Source: Luzula sylvatica (lineage: Eukaryota; Streptophyta; Magnoliopsida; Poales; Juncaceae). Taken from it: a stretch of DNA of 64,000 nt. Each line of letters begins with the position of its first letter. Position 1 is the stretch's first letter. This document shows, piece after piece, positions 27,471 through 42,160 of the stretch. The position numbers were made by a program, and so were the translations under genes. The DNA lies in assembly GCA_946800325.1 (NCBI GenBank), contig OX326960.1:10886893-10950892 (forward strand), in the 5' to 3' direction. A model generated the notes under the pieces. That model had not been told where the DNA came from, searched no databases, and was given only the letters and a program-made list of their open reading frames with translations.

Positions 27471-30159
27471 ATATTTTTTAAAAACTTGTTAAAATAAAAG
27501 TATAACACAAGCAAAATACTCAATTTTCTTGTCGTACTCAAAATACTCCGCAATGGAAGACTAACACACACAGATTTCAATGTTTTCAAAAATTTCTGAA
27601 AAATGCAAAAACTGAAGTCTAACACCTTCAAAAAATTAAATTAAGATATTTTTTTAAATAAAATAAAATTGAAGTATAACACAAACAAAATATTGAATTT
27701 TCATGTCGAACTCAAAATACTCCGTAATTTTAGGCTAACACACACAAATTTCAATTTTTCAAAAAATTTCATAAAAATGCAAAAACAGATGTCTAACACC
27801 TTCAAAAAATTCAATTAAGATATTTTTTAAAAACATGTTAAAATAAAAGTATAACTCTAGAAAAATACTCAATTTTCTTGTCGTACTACAAATACTCCGT
27901 AATTGAAGACTAACGCACACAAATTTATTTTTTTTCAAAACATTCTTAAAAATGCTAAAATTGAAGTCTAACACCTTGAAAAAATTCAATGAAGATATTT
28001 TTTAAAAACTTGTAAAAATAAAAGTATAACTCAAGCAAAACACTCAATTTTATTGTGGTACTCAAAATACTCCGTAATTGAAGACTAACACACATAAATT
28101 TTGATTTTTCAAAAATTGCTTAAAAATGAAAAACTGAAGTCTAACACCTTTAAAAAATTCATTTAAGATATTTTTTAAAAACTTGTTAAAATTGATAAAA
28201 GAAATAAGCAAAATACTAAATTTTCTTGTCGTACTGAAAATACTCCGCAATGGAAGACTAACACACACAGATTTCAATGTTTTCAAAAATTTCTGAAAAA
28301 TGCAAAAACTGAAGTCTAACACCTTCAAAGAATTCAATTAAGATAGTTTTTAAAATAAAATAAAATTGAAGTATGACACAAACAAAATATTGAATTTTCA
28401 TGTCGAACTCAAAATACTCCGTAATTGTAGACTAACACACACAAATTTCAATTTTTTAAAACATTTCATAAAAATGCAAAAAACGGAAGTCTAAAACCTT
28501 CAAAAAATTCAATTAAGATATTTTTTAAAAAGTTGTTAAAATAAAAGTACAACTCAAGCAAAATACTCAATTTTCTTGTCGTACTACAAATACTCCGTAA
28601 TTGAAGACTAGCACACACAAATTTAATTTTTTTCAAAAAATTCTTAAAAATGCTAAAATTGAAGTCTAACACCTTCAAAAAAATTCAAATAAGATATTTT
28701 TTAAAAACTTGTTAAAATAAAATTATAACTCAAGCAAAACACTCAATTTTATTGTGGTACTCAAAATACTCCGTAATTGAATACTAAGACACATAAATTT
28801 CGATTTTTCAAAAATTACTTAAAAATCAAAAACTGAAGTCTAACACCTTTAAAAAATTCATTTAAGATATTGTTTAAAAACTTGTTAAAATTGATAAAAG
28901 AAATAAGCAAAATACTAAATTTTCTTGTCGTACTCAAAATACTCCGAAATTGAAGACTAACACACACAAATTTCAATTTTTTAAAAAATTTCATAAAAAT
29001 GCAAAAACAGAAGTCTAACACCATGAAAAAATTGAATTATGATATTTTTTAAAAAATGGTTAAAATAAAAGTATAACACAAGCAAAATACTCAATTTTCT
29101 TGTCGTACTCGAAATACTCCGTAATTGAAGACTAACACACACAGATTTCAATTTTTTCAAAACTTTCTGAAAAATGCAAAAACTGAAGTTTAACACCTTC
29201 AAAAAATTCAATTAAGATATTTTTTTAAATAAAATAAAATTGAAGTATAACACAAACAAAATATTTAATTTTCATGTCAAACTCAAAATACTCTGTAATT
29301 GTAGACTAACACACACAAATTACTATTTTTTAAAAAATTTCATAAAAATGCAAAAACTGATGTCTAACACCTTCAAAAAATTCAATTAAGATATTTTTTT
29401 GAACTTGTTAAAATCAAAGTATAACTCAAGCAAAATACTCAATTTTATTGTGCTACTCAAAATACTCCATAATAGAAGACTAACACACATAAATATCGAT
29501 TTTTTCAAACATTTCTGAAAAAATGCAAAAACTGAAGTCCAACACCTTCAAAGAATTCAATTAAGAGATCATTTTAAATAAAATAAAATTGAAGTATAAC
29601 ACAAACAAAATATTGAATTTTCATGTCGAACTCAAAATACTCCGTAATTGTAGACTAACACACACAAATTTCAATTTTTTAAAAAATTTCATAAAAATGC
29701 AAAAACTGAAGTTTAAAACCTTCAAAAAATACAATTGAGATATTTTTTAAAAAGTTGTTAAAATAAAAGTATAACTCAAGCAAAATATTCAATTTTCTTG
29801 TCGTACTACCAATACTCCGTAATTGAAGACTAACACACACAAATTAAATTTTTTTCAAAAAATTCATAAAAATGCTAAAATTGAAGTACCTTCAAAAAAT
29901 TCAATTAAGATATTTTTTAAAAACTTGTTGAAATAAATGTATAACTCAAGCAAAACACTCAATTTTATTGTGGTACTCAAAATACTCCGTAATTGAAGAC
30001 TAACACACATAAATTTCGATTTTTCAAAAATTTCTTAAAAATCAAAAACTGAAGTCTAACACCTTTAAAAAATTCATTTAAGATATTTTTTAAAAACATG
30101 TTAAAATTGATAAAAGAAATAAGCAAAATACTAAATTTTCTTGTCGTACTCAAAATACT
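27471..30159 (+). repeat. Satellite monomers without a clear higher-order period
   Basis: About 15 monomers of mixed subtype. Several motifs, such as the CAATGGAAGACTAAC monomer with CAATGTTTTC, recur at about 27550, 28250 and 33460. The monomer set ending near 27989 is matched near 33898, about 34 monomers away. No gene or other element is visible. One small deletion variant (GAAGTACCTTC) lies at 29885. Confidence 0.7.
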
Positions 30160-33130
30160 CCGAAATTGAAGACTAACACACACAAATTTCAATTTTTTCA
30201 AAAATTTCATAAAAATGCAAAAACTGAAGTCTACCACCATGAAAAAATTGAATTATGATATTTTTTAAAAACTGGTTAAAATAAAAGTATAACACAAGCA
30301 AAATACTCAATTTTCTTGTCGTACTCGAAATACTCCGTAATTCAAGACTAACACACACAGATTTCAATTGTTTTAAAAATTTCTGAAAAATGCAAAAACT
30401 GAAGTGTAACACCTTCAAATAATTCAATTAAGATATTCTTTTAAATATAATAAAATTGAAGTATAACACAAACAAAATATTGAATTTTCATGTCGAACTC
30501 AAAATACTCCGTAATTGTAGACTAACACACACAAATTTCAATTTTTTAAAAAATTTCATAAAAATGCAAAAACTGAAGTTTAAAACCTTCAAAAAATACA
30601 ATTAAGATTTTTTTAAAAACTTGTTTAAATAAAAGTACAACTCAAGCAATGTACTCAATTTTCTTGTCGTACTACAAATACTCCGTAATTGAAGACTAAC
30701 ACACACAAATTTTATTTTTTTCAAAAAATTCTTAAAAATGCTAAAATTGAAGTCTAACACCTTCAAAAAATTCAATTAAGATATTTTTTAAAAACTTGTT
30801 AAAATAAAAGTATAACTCAAGCAAAACAGTCAATTTTATTGTGGTACTAAAAATACTCCGAAATTGAAGACTAACATACATAAATATCGATTTTTTCAAA
30901 AATTTATTAAAAATAAAAAACTGAAGTCTAACAACTTCAAAAAATTCGTTAAAGATATTTTTTATAAACTTGTTAAAATTGATAAAAGAAATAAGCAAAA
31001 TACTCAATTTTATTGTGGTACTCAAAATACTCCGTAATTGAAGACTAACACACATAAAGTTTGATTTTTCAAAAATTTCTTAAAAATCAAAAACTGAAGT
31101 CTAACACCTTTAAAAAATTCATTTAAGATATATTTTTAAAATTTGTTAAAATTGATAAAAGAAATAAGCAAAATACTAAATTTTCTTGTCGTACTCTCCG
31201 AAATTGAAGACTAACACACATAAATATCGATTTTTTCAACAACTTGATAAAAATAAAAAACTGAAGTCTAACAACTTCAAAAAATTCATTTAAGATATTT
31301 TCTAAAAACTTGTTAAAATTGATAAAAGAAATAAGCAAAATACTCAATTTTATTGTGGTACTCAAAATACTCCGAAATTGAAGACTAACACACATAAATA
31401 TCGATTTTTTCAAAAATTTCTTAGAAATCAAAAACTGAAGTCTAACACCTTCAAAAAATTCGTTTAAGATATTTTTTATAAACTTGCTAAAATTGATAAA
31501 AGAAATAAGCAAAATACTAAATTTTATTGTGGTACTCCAAATAGTCCGTAATTGAAGACTAATACACATTAATTTTGATTTTTCAATAATTTCTTAAAAA
31601 TCAAAAACTGAAGTCTAACACCTTCAAAAACTTCATTTAAGATATTTTTTAAAAATTTGTTAAAATTAATAAAAGAAATAAGAAAAATACTAAATTTTCT
31701 TGTTGTACTCTACGAAATTGAAGACTCACACACATAAATTTCAATTTTTTCAAAATTTTCATAAAAATGCAAAAACTGAAGTCTAACACCTTGAAAAAAT
31801 TCAATTAAGATATTTTTTAAAAACTGGTTAAAATAAAAGTATAACAACAGCAAAATACTCAATTTTCTTGTCATACTCAAAATACTCCGTAATTGGAGAC
31901 TAACACACACAGATTTCAATTTTTTCAAAAATTTCTGAAAAATGCAAAAACTGAAGTCTAACACCTTCAAAAAATTCAATTAAGATATTTTTTTAAATAA
32001 AATTAAATTGAAGTATAACACAAAAAAAATATTGAATTTTCATGTCGAACTCAAAATACTCCGTAATTTTAGACTAACACATACAAATTTCAATTTTTTA
32101 AAAAATTTCATAAAAATACAATAACTGAAGTCTAACACCTTCGAAAAATTCAATTAAGATATTTTTTAAAAACATGTTAAAATAAAAGTATAACTCAAGA
32201 AAAATACTCAATTTTCTTGTCGTACTACAAATACTCCGTAATTGAAGACTAACGCACACAAATTTAATTTTTTTCAAAAAATTCTTAAAAATGCTAAAAT
32301 TGAAGTCTAACACCTTCAAAAAATTCAATTAAGATATTTTTTAAAAACTTGTAAAAATAAAAGTATAACTCAAGCAAAACACTCAATTTTATTGTGGTAC
32401 TCAAAATACTCCGTAATTGAAGACTAACACACATGAATATCGATTTTTTCAAAATTTTCTTTAGAATCAAAAACTGAAGTCTAACACCTTCAAAAAATTC
32501 ATTTAAGATATTTTTTATAAACGTGTTAAAATTGATAAAAGAAATAACAAAAATACTCAATTTTATTGTGGTACTCAAAATACTCCATAATTGAAGACTA
32601 AAACACATAAATTTCGATTTTTCAAAAATTTCTTAAAAATCAAAATACGAAGTCTAACATCTTCAAAAAATTCATTTAAGACATTTTTCAAAAACTTGTT
32701 AAAATTGATAACAGAAATAAGCAAAAAACTAAATTTTCTTGTCGTACTCAAAATACTCTGAAATTGTAGACTAACACACACAAATTTCAATTTTTTCAAA
32801 ATTTTGATAAAAATGCAAAAACTGAAGTCTAACACCTTGAAAAAATTCAATTAAGATATTTTTTAAAAACTTGTTAAAATAAAAGTATAACACAAGCAAA
32901 ATACTCAATTTTCTTATCGTACTCAAAATACTCCGTAATTGAAGACTAACACGCATAGATTTCAATTTTTTCAAACATTTCTGAAAAATGCAAAAACTGA
33001 TGTCTAACACCTTCAAAAAATTCAATTAAGATATTTTTTTAAATAAAATATAATTGAAGTATGACACAAACAAAATATTGAATTTTCATGCCGAACTCAA
33101 AATACTCCGTAATTTTAGGCTAACACACAC
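30160..33130 (+). repeat. Segmental duplication block D2, left copy
   Basis: This 3 kb block recurs at about 37470-40270. The offset is 7313 bp at its left end and 7140 bp further right, because this copy has one extra monomer at about 30780-30960. Shared private variants include CGTACTCTCCGAAATTG (a six-base deletion, about 31191 and 38331), TGTACTCTACGAAATTG (about 31703 and 38843), AACAACAGCAAAATACT and TTCTTTAGAATCAAAAACTG. The left end is paralogous to 26900-27470, the end of block D1. Confidence 0.8.
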
Positions 33131-34564
33131 AAATTTCAATTTTTTAAAAAATATCATAAAAATGCAAAAACGGATGTCTAACACCTTCAAAAAATTCAAT
33201 AAAGATATTTTTTAAAAACTTGTTAAAATAAAAGTATAACTCAAACAAAATACTCAATTTTCTTGTCGTACTCAAAATACTCCGAAATTGAAGACTAACA
33301 CACACAAATTTCAATTTTTTCAAAATTTGCATAAAATTACAAAAACTGAAGTCTAACACCTTGAAAAAATTCAATTAAGATATTTTTTAAAAACTTGTTA
33401 AAATGAAAGTATAACACAAGCAAAATACTCAATTTTCTTGTCGTACTCAAAATACTCCGCAATGGAAGACTAACACACACAGATTTCAATGTTTTCAAAA
33501 ATTTCTGAAAAATGCAAAAACTGAAGTGTAACACCTTCAAAAAATTAAATTAAGATATATTTTTAAATAAAATAAAATTGAAGTATAACACAAACAAAAT
33601 ATTGAATTTTCATGTCGAACTCAAAATACTTCGTAATTTTAGGCTAACACACACAAATTTCAATTTTTCAAAAAATTTCATAAAAATGCAAAAACAGATG
33701 TCGAACACCTTCAAAAAATTCAATTAAGATATTTTTTAAAAACATGTTAAAATAAAAGTATAACTCAAGAAAAATACTCAATTTTCTTGTCGTAGTACAA
33801 ATACTCAGTAATTGAAGACTAACGCACACAAATTTAATTTTTTTCAAAAAATTCTTAAAAATGCTAAAATTGAAGTCTAACACCTTGAAAAAATTCAATT
33901 AAGATATTTTTTAAAAACTTGTAAAAATAAAAGTATAACTCAAGCAAAACACTCAATTTTATTGTGGTACTCAAAATACTCCGTAATTGAAGACTAACAC
34001 ACATGAATATCGATTTTTTCAAAATTTTCTTTAGAATAAAAAACTGAAGTCTAACACCTTCAAAAAATTCATTTTAGATATTTTTTATAAACGTGTTAAA
34101 ATTGATAAAAGGAATAAGAAAAATACTCAATTTTATTGTGGTACTCAAAATACTCCATAATTGAAGACTAACACACATAAATTTCAATTTTTCAAAAATT
34201 TCTTAAAAATCAAAATACGAAGTCTAACACCTTCAAAAATTCATTTAAGACATTTTTCAAAAACTTGTTAAAATAAAAGTATAACACTAGCAAAATACTC
34301 AATTTTCTTGTCGTACTCAAAATACTCCGCAATTGAAGACTAGCACACACAGATTTCAATTTTTTCAAACATTTCTGAAAAATGCAAAAACTGAAGTCTA
34401 ACACCATCAAAAAATTCAATTAAGATATTTTTGTAAATAAAATAAAATTGAAGTATAACACAAACAAAATATTGAATTTTCATGTCGAACTCAAAATACT
34501 CCGTAATTTTAGGCTAACACAAACAAATTTCAATTTTTTAAAAAATTTCATAAAAATGCAAAAA
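33131..34564 (+). repeat. Satellite monomers between duplication blocks
   Basis: About eight monomers. The stretch 33340-33900 resembles 27430-27990, and 34000-34250 resembles 32430-32700. From about 34250 the monomers carry the CTAGCAAAATACTC and ATATTTTTGTAAATAAAATA markers of the 22-mer unit. The zone therefore stitches pieces of several other parts of the array together. Confidence 0.65.
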
Positions 34565-37500
34565 CTGATGTCTAACACCTTCAGAAATATCATTTAAGAT
34601 ATTTTTTAAAAACTTGTTAAAATTGATAAAAGAAAGAAGCAAAATACTGAATTTTATTGTGGCACTCAAAATACTCCATAATTGTAGACTAACACACATA
34701 AATTTCATTTTTTTAAAAATTTCTTAAAAATCAAAAACTGAAGTCTGACACCTTCTAAAAATTTCATTTAAGATACTTTTCAAAAACTTGTTAAAATTGA
34801 TAAAAGAAATAACCTAAATACTAAATTTTCTTGTCGTACTCAAAATACTCCGAAATTGAATACTAACACACACAAATTTCAATTTTTTCAAAATTTTCAT
34901 AAAAAAGCAAAAACTGAAGTCTAACACCTTGAAAAAATACAATTAAGATATTTTTTAAAAACTTGTTAAAATAAAAGTATAACACTAGCAAAATACTCAA
35001 TTTTCTTGTCGTACTCAAAATACTCTGCAATTGAAGACTAGCAGACATAGATTTCAATTTTTTAAAAAATTTCTGAAAAATGCAAAAACTGAAGTCTAAC
35101 ACCTTCAAAAAATTCAATTAAGATATTTTTTTAAATAAAACAAAATTGAAGTATAACACAAACGAAATATTGAATTTTCATGTCGAACTCAAAATACTCC
35201 GTAATTTTAGGCTAACACACATAAATTTAAATTTTTTAAAAAATTTCATAAAAATGCAAAAACTGATGTCTAACACCTTCAGAAATACATTTAAGATATT
35301 TTTTAAAAACTTGTTAAAATAAAAGTATAACTCAAGGAAAATACTCAATTTTCTTGTCGTACTACAAATACTCCGTAATTGAAGACTAACACACACAAAT
35401 TTAATTTGTTTCAAAAAATTCTTAAAATTCTAAAATTGAAGTCTAACACCTTCAAAAAAATTCAATTAAGATATTTTTTAAAAACTTGTTAAAATAAAAG
35501 TATAACTCAAGCAAAACATTCAATTTTATTGTCGTACTCAAAATACTCCGTAATTGAAGACTAACACACATAAATATCGATTTTTTCAAAAATTTGATAA
35601 AAATAAAAAACTGAACTCTAACACCTTCAAAAATTTCAATTGAGATATTTTTTAAAAACTTGTTAAAATTTATAAAAGAAATAAGAAAAATACTGAATTT
35701 TATTGTGGTACTCAAAATAATCCGTAATTGAAGACGTACACATAAATTTCGATTTTCAAAAATTTCGTAAAAATAAAAAACTGAAGTGTGACACCTTCAA
35801 AAAATTCATTTAAGATATTTTTTATAAACTTGTTAAAATTAATAAAAGAAATAAGCAAAATACTCAATTTTATTGTGGTACTCAAAATACTCCATAATTG
35901 AACACTAACACACATAAATTTCGTTTTTTCAGAAATTTCTTAAAAATGAAAAACTGAAGTTTAACACGTTCAAAAAAATTCATTTGAGATATTTTTCAAA
36001 AACTTGTTAAAATTGATAAAAGAAATTAGCAAAATACTAAATTTTCTTGTCGTACTCAAAATACTCCGAAATTGAAGACTAACGCAGACAAATTTCAATT
36101 TTTTCAAAATTTTAATAAAAATGCAAAAACCGAAGTCTAACACCTTCAAAAAATTAAATTAAGATATTTTTTAAAAACATGTTAAAATAAAAGTATAACT
36201 CAAGAGAAATACTCAATTTTCTTGTCGTACAACAAATACTCCGTAATTGAAGACTAACACACACAAATTTCAATTTTTTAAAAAATTTCATAAAAATGCA
36301 AAACCTGAAATTTAAAACCTTCTAAAAATTCAATTAAGATATTTTTTAAAAACATGTTAAATAAAATAAAATTGAAGTATAACACAAACAAAATATTGAA
36401 TTTTCATGTCGAACTCAAAATACTCCGTAATTGAAGACTAACACACACAAATTTCAATTTTTTAAAAAATTTCATAAAAATGCAAAACCTGAAATTTAAA
36501 ACCTTCAAAAAATTCAATTAAGATATTTTTTAAAAACTTGTTTAAATAAAAGTATAACTCAAGCAAAATACTAAATTTTCTTATCGTACTACAAATACTC
36601 CGTAGTTGAAGATGTTAACACACAAATTTAATTTTTTTCAAAAAATTATTAAAAATGCTGAAATTGAAGTCTAACAACTTCAAAAAATTCAATTAAGATA
36701 TTTTTTTAAAACTTGTTAAAGTAAAAGTATAACTCAAGCAAAATACTCAATTTTCTTGTCGTACTCAAAATACTCCGTAATTGAAGACTAACACACACAA
36801 ATTGAATTTTTTTCAAAAACTTCTTAAAAATGATAAAATTGAAGTCTAACACCTTCAAAAAATTCAATTAAGATATTTTTTTAAATAAAATAAAATTGAA
36901 GTATAACACAAAAAAAATATTGAATTTTCATGTCGAACTCAAAATACTCTTTAATTGTAGACTAACACACACAAATTTCAATTTATTAAAAAATTTCATA
37001 AAAATGCAAAAACTGAAGTCTAAAACCTTCAAAAAATTCAATTAAGATATTTTTTAAAAACTTGTTAAAATAAAAGTATAACTCAAGCAAAATATTCAAT
37101 TTTCTTGTCGTACTACCAATACTCCGTAATTGAAGACTAACACACACAAATTTAATTTTTTTCAAAAAATTCTTAAAAATGCTAAAATTGAAGTCTAACA
37201 CCTTCAAAAAATTCAATTAAGATATTTTTTAAAAACTTGTTAAAATAAAAGTATAACTCAAGCAAAACACTCAATTTTATTGTGGTACTCAAAATACTCC
37301 GTAATTGAAGACTAACACACATAAATTTCGATTTTTCAAAACTTTCTTAAAAATCAAAAACTGAAGTCTAACACCTTTAAAAAATTCATTTAAGATATTT
37401 TTTAAAAACATGTTAAAATTGATAAAAGAAATAAGCAAAATACTAAATTATCTTGTCGTACTCAAAATACTCCGAAATTGAAGACTAACACACACAAATT

Positions 37501-38095
37501 TCAATTTTTTCAAAAATTTCATAAAAATGCAAAAATTGAAGTCTACCACCATGAAAAAACTTGAATTATGATATTTTTTAAAAACTGGTTAAAATAAAAG
37601 TATAACACAAGCAAAATATTCAATTTTCTTGTCGTACTCGAAATACTCCGTAATTCGAGACTAACACACACAGATTTCAATTTTTTCAAAAATTTCTGAA
37701 AAATGCAAAAACTGAAGTGTAACACCTTCAAATAATTCAATTAAGATTTTCTTTTAAATATAATAAAATTGAAGTATAACACAAACAAAATATTGAATTT
37801 TCATGTCGAACTCAAAATACTCCGTAATTGTAGACTAACACACACAAATTTCAATTTTTTAAAAAATTTCGTAAAAATGCAAAAACTGAAGTTTAAAACC
37901 TTCAAAAAATACAATTAAGATTTTTTTAAAAACTTGTTTAAATAAAAGTATAACTCAAGCAATGTACTCAATTTTCTTGTCGTACTACAAATACTCCGTA
38001 ATTGAAGACTAACACACACAAATTTTATTTTTTTCAAAAAATTCTTAAAAATGCTAAAATTGAAGTCTAACACATTCAAAAAATTCAATTAAGAT
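34565..38095 (+). repeat. Segmental duplication block D1, right copy
   Basis: This is a near-identical copy of 23942-27470. Its right end continues directly into the right copy of block D2 through the monomers shared by both blocks (about 37470-38095), whereas in the left copies D1 and D2 are separated by a further 20 monomers. Confidence 0.85.
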
Positions 38096-40270
38096 ATTTT
38101 TTATAACTTGTTAAAATAAAATTATAACTCAAGCAAAATACTCAATTTTATTGTGGTACTCAAAATACTCCGTAATTGAAGACTAACACACATAAAGTTT
38201 GATTTTTCAAAAATTTCTTAAAAATCAAAAACTGAAGTCTAACACCTTCAAAAAATTCATTCAAGATATATTTTTAAAATTTGTTAAAATTGATAAAAGA
38301 AATAAGCAAAATACTAAATTTTCTTGTCGTACTCTCCGAAATTGAAGACTAACACACATAAATATCGATTTTTTCAAAAACTTGATAAAAAATCAAAAAC
38401 TGAAGTCTAACAACTTCAAAAAATTCATTTAAGATATTTTTTAAAAACTTGTTAAAATTGATAAAAGAAATAAGCAAAATACTCAATTTTATTGTGGTAC
38501 TCAAAATACTCCGAAATTGAAGACTAACACACATAAATATCGATTTTTTCAAAAATTTCTTAGAAATCAAAAACTGAAGTCTAACACCTTCAAAAAATTC
38601 GTTTAAGATATTTTTTATAAACTTGCTAAAATTGATAAAAGAAATAAGCAAAATACTAAATTTTATTGTGGTACTCAAAATACTCCGTAATTGAACACTA
38701 ATACACATTAATTTTGATTTTTCAATAATTTCTTAAAAATAAAAAACTGAAGTCTAACACCTTCAAAAAATTCATTTAAGATATTTTTTAAAAATTTGTC
38801 AAAAATTAATAAAAGAAATAAGAAAAATACTAAATTTTCTTGTTGTACTCTACGAAATTGAAGACTCACACACATAAATTTCAATTTTTTCAAAATTTTC
38901 ATAAAAAAGCAAAAACTGAAGTCTAACACCTTGAAAAAATTCAATTAACATATTTTTTAAAAACTGGTTAAAATAAAAGTATAACAACAGCAAAATACTC
39001 AATTTTCTTGTCATACTCAAAATACTCCGTAATTGGAGACTAACACACACATATTTCAATTTTTTCAAAAATTTCTGAAAAATGCAAAAACTGAAGTCTA
39101 ACACCTTCAAAAAATTCAATTAAGATATTTTTTTAAATAAAATTAAATTGAAGTATAACACAAACAAAATATTGAATTTTCATGTCGAACTCAAAATACT
39201 CCGTAATTTTAGACTAACACATACAAATTTCAATTTTTTTAAAAATTTCACAAAAATGCAAAAACTGAAGTCTAACACCTTCGAAAAATTCAATTAAGAT
39301 ATTTTTTAAAAACTTGTTAAAATAAAAGTATAATTCGAGCAAAATACTCAATTTTCTTGCTGTACTAATAATACTCCGTAATTGAAAACTAACACACACA
39401 AATTAATTTTTTTTTAAAAAATTCTTAAAAATGCTAAAATTGAAGTCTAACACCTTCAAAAAATTCAATTAAGATATTTTTTAAAAACTTGTAAAAATAA
39501 AAGTATAACTCAAGCAAAACACTCAATTTTATTGTGGTACTCAAAATACTCCGTAATTGAAGACTAACACACATGAATATCGATTTTTTCAAAATTTTCT
39601 TTAGAATCAAAAACTGAAGTCTAACACCTTCAAAAAATTCATATAAGATATTTTTTATAAACGTGATAAAATTGATAAAAGAAATAACAAAAATACTCAA
39701 TTTTATTGTGGTACTCAAAATACTCCTTAATTGAAGACTAAAACACATAAATTTCGATTTTTCAAAAATTTCTTAAAAATCAAAATACGAAGTCTAACAT
39801 CTTCAAAAAATTCATTTAAGACATTTTTCAAAAACTTGTTAAAATTGATAAAAGAAATAAGCAAAAAACTAAATTTTCTTGTCGTACTCAAAATACTCCG
39901 AAATTGAAGACTAACACAAACAAATTTCAATTTTTTCAAAATTTTCATAAAAATGCAAAAACTGAAGTCTAACACCTTGAAAAAATTCAATTAAGATATT
40001 TTTTAAAAACTTGTTAAAATAAAAGTATAACACAAGCAAAATACTCAATTTTCTTATCGTACTCAAAATACTCCGTAATTGCAGACTAACACGCATAGAT
40101 TTTAATTTTTTCAAACATTTCTGAAAAATGCAAAAACTGATGTCTAACACCTTCAAAAAATTCATTTAAGATATTTTTTAAAAACTTGTTAAAATTGATA
40201 AAAGAAATAAGCAAAATACTCAATTTTATTATGGTACTCGAAATACTTCGTAATTGAAGACTAACACACA
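38096..40270 (+). repeat. Segmental duplication block D2, right copy
   Basis: This block aligns with about 30960-33130 at offset 7140. It carries the same rare deletion variants (CGTACTCTCCG, TGTACTCTACG) and the same monomer order. Differences are single bases, for example CATATAAGATATT at 39640 and GTCAAAAATTAATAAAAG at 38799. Confidence 0.8.
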
Positions 40271-41109
40271 TAAATTTTGATTTTTCAAAAATTTCTTAAA
40301 AATCAAAAACTGAAGGCTATCACCTTTAAAAAATTCATTTAAGATATTTTTTAAAAACTTGTTTAAATTGATAAAAGAAATAAGCAAAATACTAAATTTT
40401 TTTGTCGTACTCAAAATACTCCGAAATTGAAGACTAACACACACAAATTTCAATTTTTTCAAAATTTTCATAAAAATGCAAAAACTGAAGTCACCTTGAA
40501 AAAATTCAATTAAGATATTTTTTTAAAAACTGGTTAAAATAAACGTATAACACAAGCAAAATACTCAATTTTCTTGTCGTACTACAAATACTCCGTAATT
40601 GAAGACAAACACACTCAAATTTAATTTTTTTGAAAAAATTCTTAATAATGTCAAAATTGAAGTCTAACACCTTCAAAAAATTCATTTAAGATATTTTTGT
40701 GAATAAACTAAAATTGAGGTATAACACAAGCAAAATATTGAATTTTCATGTCGAACTCAAATTACTCCGTAAATTTAGGGTAACATACACAAATTTCAAT
40801 TTTTTAAAAAATTTCATAAAAATGCAAACACTGATGTTTAACACCTTGATAAAATTCAATTAGGATATTTTTTTAAAACTTGTTAAAGTAAAAGTATAAC
40901 TCTAGCCAAATACTCAATTTTCTTGTTGTACTACAAATACTCCGTAATTGAAGACTTACACACACAAATATCGATTTTTTCAAAACTTTCTGAAAAATGC
41001 AAAAACTGAAGTCTAACACCTTCAAAGAATTAAATTAAGATATTTTTTTAAATAAAATAAAATTGAAGTATAACACAAATAAAATATTGAATTTTCATGT
41101 CGAACTCAA
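40271..41109 (+). repeat. Irregular satellite monomers
   Basis: About five monomers with more private substitutions than the flanks, such as GAAGGCTATCACC (40313), AAATTTAGGGTAACATACAC (40769) and a short GAAGTCACCTTG variant (40488). No higher-order match was found by eye and nothing else is visible. Confidence 0.7.
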
Positions 41110-42160
41110 AATACTCCGTAATTGTAGACTAACACACACAAATTTCAATTTTTTTAAAAATTTCATAAAAATGCAAAAACTGAAGTTTAAAACCTTGAAA
41201 AAATTCAATTAAGATATTTTTTAAAAACTTGTTAAAATAAAAGTATAACTCAAGAAAAATACTCAATTTTCTTGTTGTACTACAAATACCCCGTAATTGA
41301 AGACTAACACACACAAATTTAATTTTTTTCAAAAAATTCTTAAAAATGCTAAAATTGAAGTCTGACACCTTCAAAAAATTCAATTAAGATATTTTTTAGA
41401 ACTTGTTAAAATAAAAGTATAACTCAAGCGAAATACTCAATTTTATTGTGGTACTCAAAATACTCCATAATAGAAGACTAACACACATAAATATCGATTT
41501 TTTCAAAACTTTCTGAAAAATTCAAAAACTGAAGTCTAACACCTTCAAAGAATTCAATTAAGATATTTTTTTTAAATAAAATAAAATTGAAGTATAACAC
41601 AAACAAAATATTGAATTTTCATGTCGAACTCAAAATACTCCGTAATTGTAGACTAACACACACAAATTTCAATTTTTTTAAAAATTTCATAAAAATGCAA
41701 AAACTGAAGTTTAAAACCTTGAAAAAATTCAATTAAGATATTTTTTAAAAACTTGTTAAAATAAAAGTACAACTCAAGAAAAATACTCAATTTTCTTGTC
41801 GTACTACAAATACCCCGTAATTGAAGACTAACACACACAAATTTAAATTTTTTCAAAAAATTCTTAAAAATGCTAAAATTGACACCTTCAAAAAATTCAA
41901 TTAAGATATTTTTTAGAACTTGTTAAAATAAAAGTATAACTCAAGCAAAATACTCAATTTTATTGTGGTACTCAAAATACTCCATAATAGAAGACTAACA
42001 CACACAAATATCGATTTTTTCAAAAATTTCTGAAAAATGCAAAACCCGAAGACTAACACCTTCATAGAATTCAATTAAGATATTTTTTTAAATAAAATAA
42101 AATTGAAGTATAACACAAACAAAATATTGAATTTTCATGTCGAACTCAAAATACTCCGTA
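41110..42160 (+). repeat. Three-monomer tandem duplication
   Basis: The trimer at about 41110-41633 recurs at about 41634-42160 with an offset of 524 bp. Shared markers are GAAGTTTAAAACCTTGAAAAAATTC, the TTTTTTAGAACTTG variant that lacks three to four A residues, CATAATAGAAGACTAAC and ACAAATACCCCGTAATTG. The second copy has an eight-to-ten-base loss near 41879 (AAAATTGACACCTTC). Confidence 0.75.
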
